Origin: Rhodanobacter sp. AS-Z3 | GTDB lineage: Bacteria; Pseudomonadota; Gammaproteobacteria; Xanthomonadales; Rhodanobacteraceae | Direction of reading: 5' to 3' | DNA length: 64,000 nucleotides | Assembly (NCBI RefSeq): GCF_029224025.1 | Contig: NZ_CP119392.1 | Location: forward strand, 2,627,001-2,691,000 | Shown here: one piece after another, positions 60,430-64,000 of the stretch | Layout of the letters: every line of letters starts with the position of its first letter | Position numbering within the stretch: position 1 is the stretch's first letter | The notes under the pieces: generated by a model | Told to the model about the DNA's origin: nothing | Databases searched by the model: none | Seen by the model: the letters and a program-made list of their open reading frames with translations, nothing else | Translations under genes and position numbers: made by a program

Positions 60430-60780
60430 ATGAATCGCGATCCCCAACGTTTCCCCGACGACGAAAACGGCAACGCGCTGTGGCAGATGGCTGAAGCCGG
60501 CGACGACTTGTCGATCCCTCGCGAAGTCGATTTCGCCGTGCTGTTTCCCACGGAAGACGACGCCCTGCAATTTGCCGTGCATCTGTTGCGCAGCGATCAG
60601 AAGGTGTCGTTGTCGTCCTACGAGGAAAACCACGAATTGCCGTGGCAGGTGCTGGCTCACCCATTCATGGAGCCCAGCCACAGCAACATCTGCGGCTTCG
60701 AGCGACTGCTGGGCGAGTCCGCTGAGGACTTCAGCGGCCGCAATGACGGTTGGGGTTGCGAGGCACAGGCGGAGCACTGA
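60430..60780 (+). CDS. Ribonuclease E inhibitor RraB family protein
   Basis: A 116-residue acidic protein with an N-terminal RFPDDENGNALWQM and core VDFAVLFPTEDDALQFAVHLLRSDQKVSLSSYEE, typical of RraB-fold proteins that bind RNase E. AAGGAATACTG precedes the ATG. The C-terminus (GRNDGWGCEAQ) resembles the DGWG motif of the group. Whether it regulates RNase E in this organism is inference. Confidence 0.88.
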   Translation: MNRDPQRFPDDENGNALWQMAEAGDDLSIPREVDFAVLFPTEDDALQFAVHLLRSDQKVSLSSYEENHELPWQVLAHPFMEPSHSNICGFERLLGESAEDFSGRNDGWGCEAQAEH

Positions 60781-60897
60781 AGCGAGGCGCGAGTCGCTCG
60801 CTGCCGTCGAGGCTGCAAGCTGCGGTGGGCCGGCGCATTGAATCCACCCGGGACCCGCCCCACGTCATGAAGTCGACGTCGCCTTTCGCGAGACTCC

Positions 60898-62664
60898 ATG
60901 ATTGCCACCGAAACACCCCAACCCTCCCGTCGCATCGGCGCCCTGCGCGGCTTGTGGCCGTTTGTGAAACCCCATCGCACGCTGGCCATCGGCTGGCTCG
61001 TCTTCCTCGGCCTGTCTTCCGGCGCGTCGCTGACCCTGCCGATGGCGTTTCGCTACATCATCGACAAGGGTTTCGGTCATTCCAGCTACGCGGTGATCAA
61101 CCAGACCTTCATCGCCTTGTTCGGCGTGGCGCTGGTGTTGGCGGTGGCCACCGCAGGGCGCTATTTCTGTATCACCCTGCTGGGTGAACGCGCGCTCGCC
61201 TCGCTGCGACAGACTTTGTACGCGCAGGTGATCCGCCTCGATGTCAGCTTCTTCGAGCGCAGTCGCGTGGGTGAATTACTCTCACGCCTCAGCGCCGACA
61301 CCGAAGTGGTGCAGGCGTTGATCGGCTCCGGCGTGTCGGTGGCGTTGCGCAGCGCGGTGATGCTGGTCGGTGCCAGCGCCATGATGGTGTGGACGGCGCC
61401 CTCACTGGCCGGCCTCACCGCGCTGATCATTCCGGCGGTGATGTTGCCGATCCTGGTGTTCGGCCGGCGTGTGCAGAAGCTGTCGCGGTCCAGCCAGGAT
61501 CGTCTGGCCGACGCCGCCGCGATTGCCAACGAAACGCTCAACGCCTCCACCGCGGTCAAGGCCTACGCACGCGAGAAGATCGAGAGCACGCGTTACAGCA
61601 ATGCCATCCTGCGCGCGCTGGCCACTGCGCGCCGCCGCATCGGCATGCGCTCTCTGCTGACCATGGCGGTGATCGTGCTGGTGTTCGGCGCGATCACCCT
61701 GGTGCTGTGGGCCGGCGCACGCCACGTCGTCACCGGCACGCTGGATGCGGGCGTGCTCGGTCAGTTCGTGTTGTACGCCGTGTTCGCCGCCGGCTCGGTC
61801 GCTGGCCTGTCGGAAGTATGGGGCGATGTACTGCGTGCAGCCGGTGCGATGGAACGCCTTGGTGAGCTGCTCAACGAGCGCCCGGAGATCATCGAGCCGG
61901 CGCAACCGGTGGCCCTGCCCCGACCGCTACGCGGCGCGCTGCGTTTTGATGGCGTCAGCTTCCATTATCCGACGCGACCCGATACCGCCGCACTGCACGA
62001 TTTCACGCTGGACGTGCGTCCCGGCGAAACCGTCGCCCTGGTCGGCCCGTCCGGGGCCGGCAAGAGCACGGTGTTCTCGTTGTTGCTGCGCTTCTACGAT
62101 CCGCAGAGCGGCGCCATCAGCATCGACAACACCGATCTGCGCGCGGTCACGCTGGACGACTTGCGCAGTGCCATCGCGCTGGTACCGCAGGAAACCGTGA
62201 TTTTCAGCGGCAGCGCCGCCGACAACATCCGCTTTGGCCGCGAAGGCGCCAGTGACGAGGAAGTACGCGAAGCGGCGAGCGCCGCCGAAGCGAATGAATT
62301 CATCAGCGCGCTCAACGACGGCTATCAGTCTGAAATGGGCGAGCGAGGTGTGCGCCTTTCCGGTGGTCAACGACAACGCATTGCGATCGCCCGCGCGATC
62401 CTGCGTGATGCGCCCTTGCTGTTGCTCGACGAAGCCACCTCGGCACTCGACGCGCAGTCCGAAGCGGCGATCCAGCAGGCACTCGAACGTCTGGAGAAAG
62501 GCCGCACCACCCTGGTGATCGCCCATCGTCTGGCTACCGTGCAACGCGCTAATCGCATCGTGGTACTGGACGGTGGCCGCATCGTGGCGCAAGGCACCCA
62601 TGAAAGCCTGCTCGCCGAAGGCGGCTTATACGCCGAACTGGCGCGCCTGCAGTTCGTGGCGTGA
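60898..62664 (+). CDS. ABC-type exporter, fused permease and ATPase (MsbA-like)
   Basis: A 588-residue half-transporter with six membrane segments (about 20-315) and a C-terminal ATPase. Walker A GPSGAGKST begins at 383, the signature is LSGGQ, Walker B LLLLDEATSALD, and a switch His follows (IAHRL). It would work as a homodimer exporting a lipid or amphiphile; MsbA-type is the best guess but lpxK and other lipid A genes are not adjacent. Confidence 0.92.
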   Translation: MIATETPQPSRRIGALRGLWPFVKPHRTLAIGWLVFLGLSSGASLTLPMAFRYIIDKGFGHSSYAVINQTFIALFGVALVLAVATAGRYFCITLLGERALASLRQTLYAQVIRLDVSFFERSRVGELLSRLSADTEVVQALIGSGVSVALRSAVMLVGASAMMVWTAPSLAGLTALIIPAVMLPILVFGRRVQKLSRSSQDRLADAAAIANETLNASTAVKAYAREKIESTRYSNAILRALATARRRIGMRSLLTMAVIVLVFGAITLVLWAGARHVVTGTLDAGVLGQFVLYAVFAAGSVAGLSEVWGDVLRAAGAMERLGELLNERPEIIEPAQPVALPRPLRGALRFDGVSFHYPTRPDTAALHDFTLDVRPGETVALVGPSGAGKSTVFSLLLRFYDPQSGAISIDNTDLRAVTLDDLRSAIALVPQETVIFSGSAADNIRFGREGASDEEVREAASAAEANEFISALNDGYQSEMGERGVRLSGGQRQRIAIARAILRDAPLLLLDEATSALDAQSEAAIQQALERLEKGRTTLVIAHRLATVQRANRIVVLDGGRIVAQGTHESLLAEGGLYAELARLQFVA

Positions 62665-62771
62665 CCCGGCTCGCTGGCCCCAGCCGCAGCACAACATTCG
62701 CCAGGGTCGTGCGGCTTTCGGACACCCTGTTCGCCCGCTATTCTGTTGGATGAATATTTCTGGAGGCCACC

Positions 62772-63455
62772 ATGCAACTCGATAAACGACGCATCGCGAT
62801 AACCGGCGGTTTCGGCACACTCGGCCTGGCGGCCGTTCAAGCAGCGCTCGGCGCAGGCGCGCAGGTCGTGGCCATCGACCGTGCTGACGCACCCGCCGAA
62901 GGCATCGGTCAGGCGACCTGCATCGGTGGGGTCGATCTGGCCGATCCAAAGGCTGCGAAGCAGGCACTGGCCGCCGCTGCCAAGGCGCTTGGTGGTCTCG
63001 ATGCGCTGGTCAATATTGCCGGCACCTTCCGCTACGAAACCGTGGCCGATGGCAGCGTGGATACCTGGGATCTGCTGTACCGCGTGAACCTGCGCACCGC
63101 CGTGGCCGCCAGCCAGGCCGCGTTGGAACATCTGCATGCCGGTGGTCGCATCATCAATATTGGCGCCGCTTCCGCGCTTAAAGCGGGCGCAGGCGTAGGT
63201 GCGTACACCGCATCCAAGTCCGGCGTGATGCGCTTCACCGAAGCACTGGCCGAGGAACTCAAGTCGCGCGACATCACCGTCAATGCGTTGCTGCCCAGCA
63301 TTCTCGACACGCCGCCCAATCGCGCCGACATGCCCGACGCCGACTTCGCCCGCTGGGTAAAGCCGGAGCAACTCGCCGACGTGATCGTGTTCTTGTTGTC
63401 GAAGCAGTCCTCTGCCATCACCGGCGCGCTGATACCGGTGACCGGTCGGGTCTGA
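62772..63455 (+). CDS. Short-chain dehydrogenase/reductase
   Basis: A 227-residue SDR enzyme. The cofactor motif is TGGFGTLG (11-18), a variant of TGxxxGxG; NIAG at 81-84, the catalytic Ser in NIGAAS, and Tyr145-x3-Lys149 are present. The C-terminal substrate region is short. Ribosome site GGAGG precedes the ATG by five bases. Substrate unknown. A strong terminator follows. Confidence 0.92.
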   Translation: MQLDKRRIAITGGFGTLGLAAVQAALGAGAQVVAIDRADAPAEGIGQATCIGGVDLADPKAAKQALAAAAKALGGLDALVNIAGTFRYETVADGSVDTWDLLYRVNLRTAVAASQAALEHLHAGGRIINIGAASALKAGAGVGAYTASKSGVMRFTEALAEELKSRDITVNALLPSILDTPPNRADMPDADFARWVKPEQLADVIVFLLSKQSSAITGALIPVTGRV

Positions 63456-63467
63456 ACGGGGTCGAAT

Positions 63468-63510
63468 CGAAGGCGCCAGCCTGCAACAGGCTGGCGCCTT
63501 CGCCGTTTTT
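63468..63510 (+). terminator. Rho-independent terminator after the SDR gene
   Basis: A perfect 16-bp stem (CGAAGGCGCCAGCCTG with its complement) and CAA loop, followed by CCG and five T residues. It begins 13 bases after the SDR stop codon. Confidence 0.9.
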
Positions 63511-63574
63511 GACCCAGGGCAAGCAACGTCACGACGGGTTACTCTCGTCAGCTGATTCCCACCTGTCAAACCCC

Positions 63575-64000
63575 ATGTCCATCGTACTGACCCCGTTCGC
63601 CCACACCCGACTGTTCCCGCGCGACAAAAGGCCGAGCGCCATCCAGGATTGCAGCGCCGCGGAGTTCGAGCAGCGTCTCAACAGTGAAGCACCGCTGCAG
63701 GTATTGCCCGGCTACGCACCGTTCTGCCAGCTGCACGTTCATCGCAATTGGACGTCCACCCGTTGCACCGCCACACCCATCACCGACGGCAATAGTCATC
63801 TGCTGCGCTCTGCCTACGAGGCGCGCAGCCGCGATGAACTGCCGGTGCTGGTGCGTTGGTTCGAAGGCATCGATCCGCCGGTAGCGAACTACCTGCTGCC
63901 GATCCTCTACAGCCGCGACCAGCTCGCCAAGGAAGGCGCGCCGATTGACGCGGACTGGGGTGTGGTCGGCTGTCTCTATACCAGCGAACCGCAAGAGATT
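63575..64000 (+). CDS. DUF3228 family protein, 3'-truncated by the window edge
   Basis: The first 142 residues of a DUF3228 protein. LTPFAHTRLFPRDKRPSAIQDC at the N-terminus, LQVLPGYAPFCQLHVHRNWTSTRC and LPVLVRWFEGIDPPVANYLLPILYSRDQL are the family blocks, common in Xanthomonadales. Function unknown. The frame is open at the right edge of the window, so about one third of the gene is missing. Confidence 0.88.
   Translation, partial: MSIVLTPFAHTRLFPRDKRPSAIQDCSAAEFEQRLNSEAPLQVLPGYAPFCQLHVHRNWTSTRCTATPITDGNSHLLRSAYEARSRDELPVLVRWFEGIDPPVANYLLPILYSRDQLAKEGAPIDADWGVVGCLYTSEPQEI

Overview
The window is high-GC chromosomal DNA from a gammaproteobacterium. Protein content and gene order (ftsK, lolA, rarA and serS close together; ccoNOQP followed by a FixH-like gene, ccoI and ccoS; a DUF3228 protein; a P/A-rich protein behind an ECF sigma factor) point to the Xanthomonadales/Lysobacterales, most likely Rhodanobacteraceae (Rhodanobacter or Dyella-like). 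The taxonomic call is inference from remembered family features, not a search.

Region 1 (1-5050) is core: the 3' part of an NhaD Na+/H+ antiporter, a Kef/CPA2 antiporter, a stand-alone receiver protein, a DUF885 lipoprotein and one small hypothetical gene.

Region 2 (5352-16757) is an 11.4 kb integrative genomic island at the 3' end of a tRNA-Ser(UGA) gene. It is bounded by a perfect 17-bp direct repeat of the tRNA 3' end, has a tyrosine integrase next to the tRNA, and carries matching 13-bp-period TTGACC repeats just inside both ends. The old tRNA terminator is left stranded beyond the far end. Cargo: an XRE regulator, a secreted plus membrane protein pair, a TIGR04141/DUF6119-type gene cleanly split by an IS5-group insertion, a small unknown protein, a patatin-like phospholipase, an ImmA/IrrE metallopeptidase and other unknowns. 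This is the likeliest place for an undescribed system.

Region 3 (16830-17045) holds a broken second tRNA-Ser with a REP-like hairpin element lodged in its anticodon loop; a related REP lies just outside the other end of the island.

Region 4 (17046-35924) is housekeeping: serS with a small membrane gene, a DUF1499 protein, rarA, a periplasmic-sensor diguanylate cyclase, a DUF1275 protein, lolA, ftsK, ald, trxB, DUF2254, a COG3146 acyltransferase-like protein, aat, an HD-GYP phosphodiesterase and ispG.

Region 5 (36085-42078) is the complete cbb3 oxidase operon and its assembly genes behind an FNR/Anr-type box at a class II position, so it is probably induced by low oxygen.

Region 6 (42008-64000) contains a long acetyl-CoA hydrolase/transferase, a phospholipase D/cardiolipin synthase, xseA, an aldehyde dehydrogenase and zinc alcohol dehydrogenase pair, a YdcF protein, a lipase-like hydrolase, a large GH18-NodB-GT2 fusion protein, DUF1456, a VWA lipoprotein with ECF sigma factor and membrane partner, YigZ, RraB, an ABC exporter, an SDR enzyme and the start of a DUF3228 gene.
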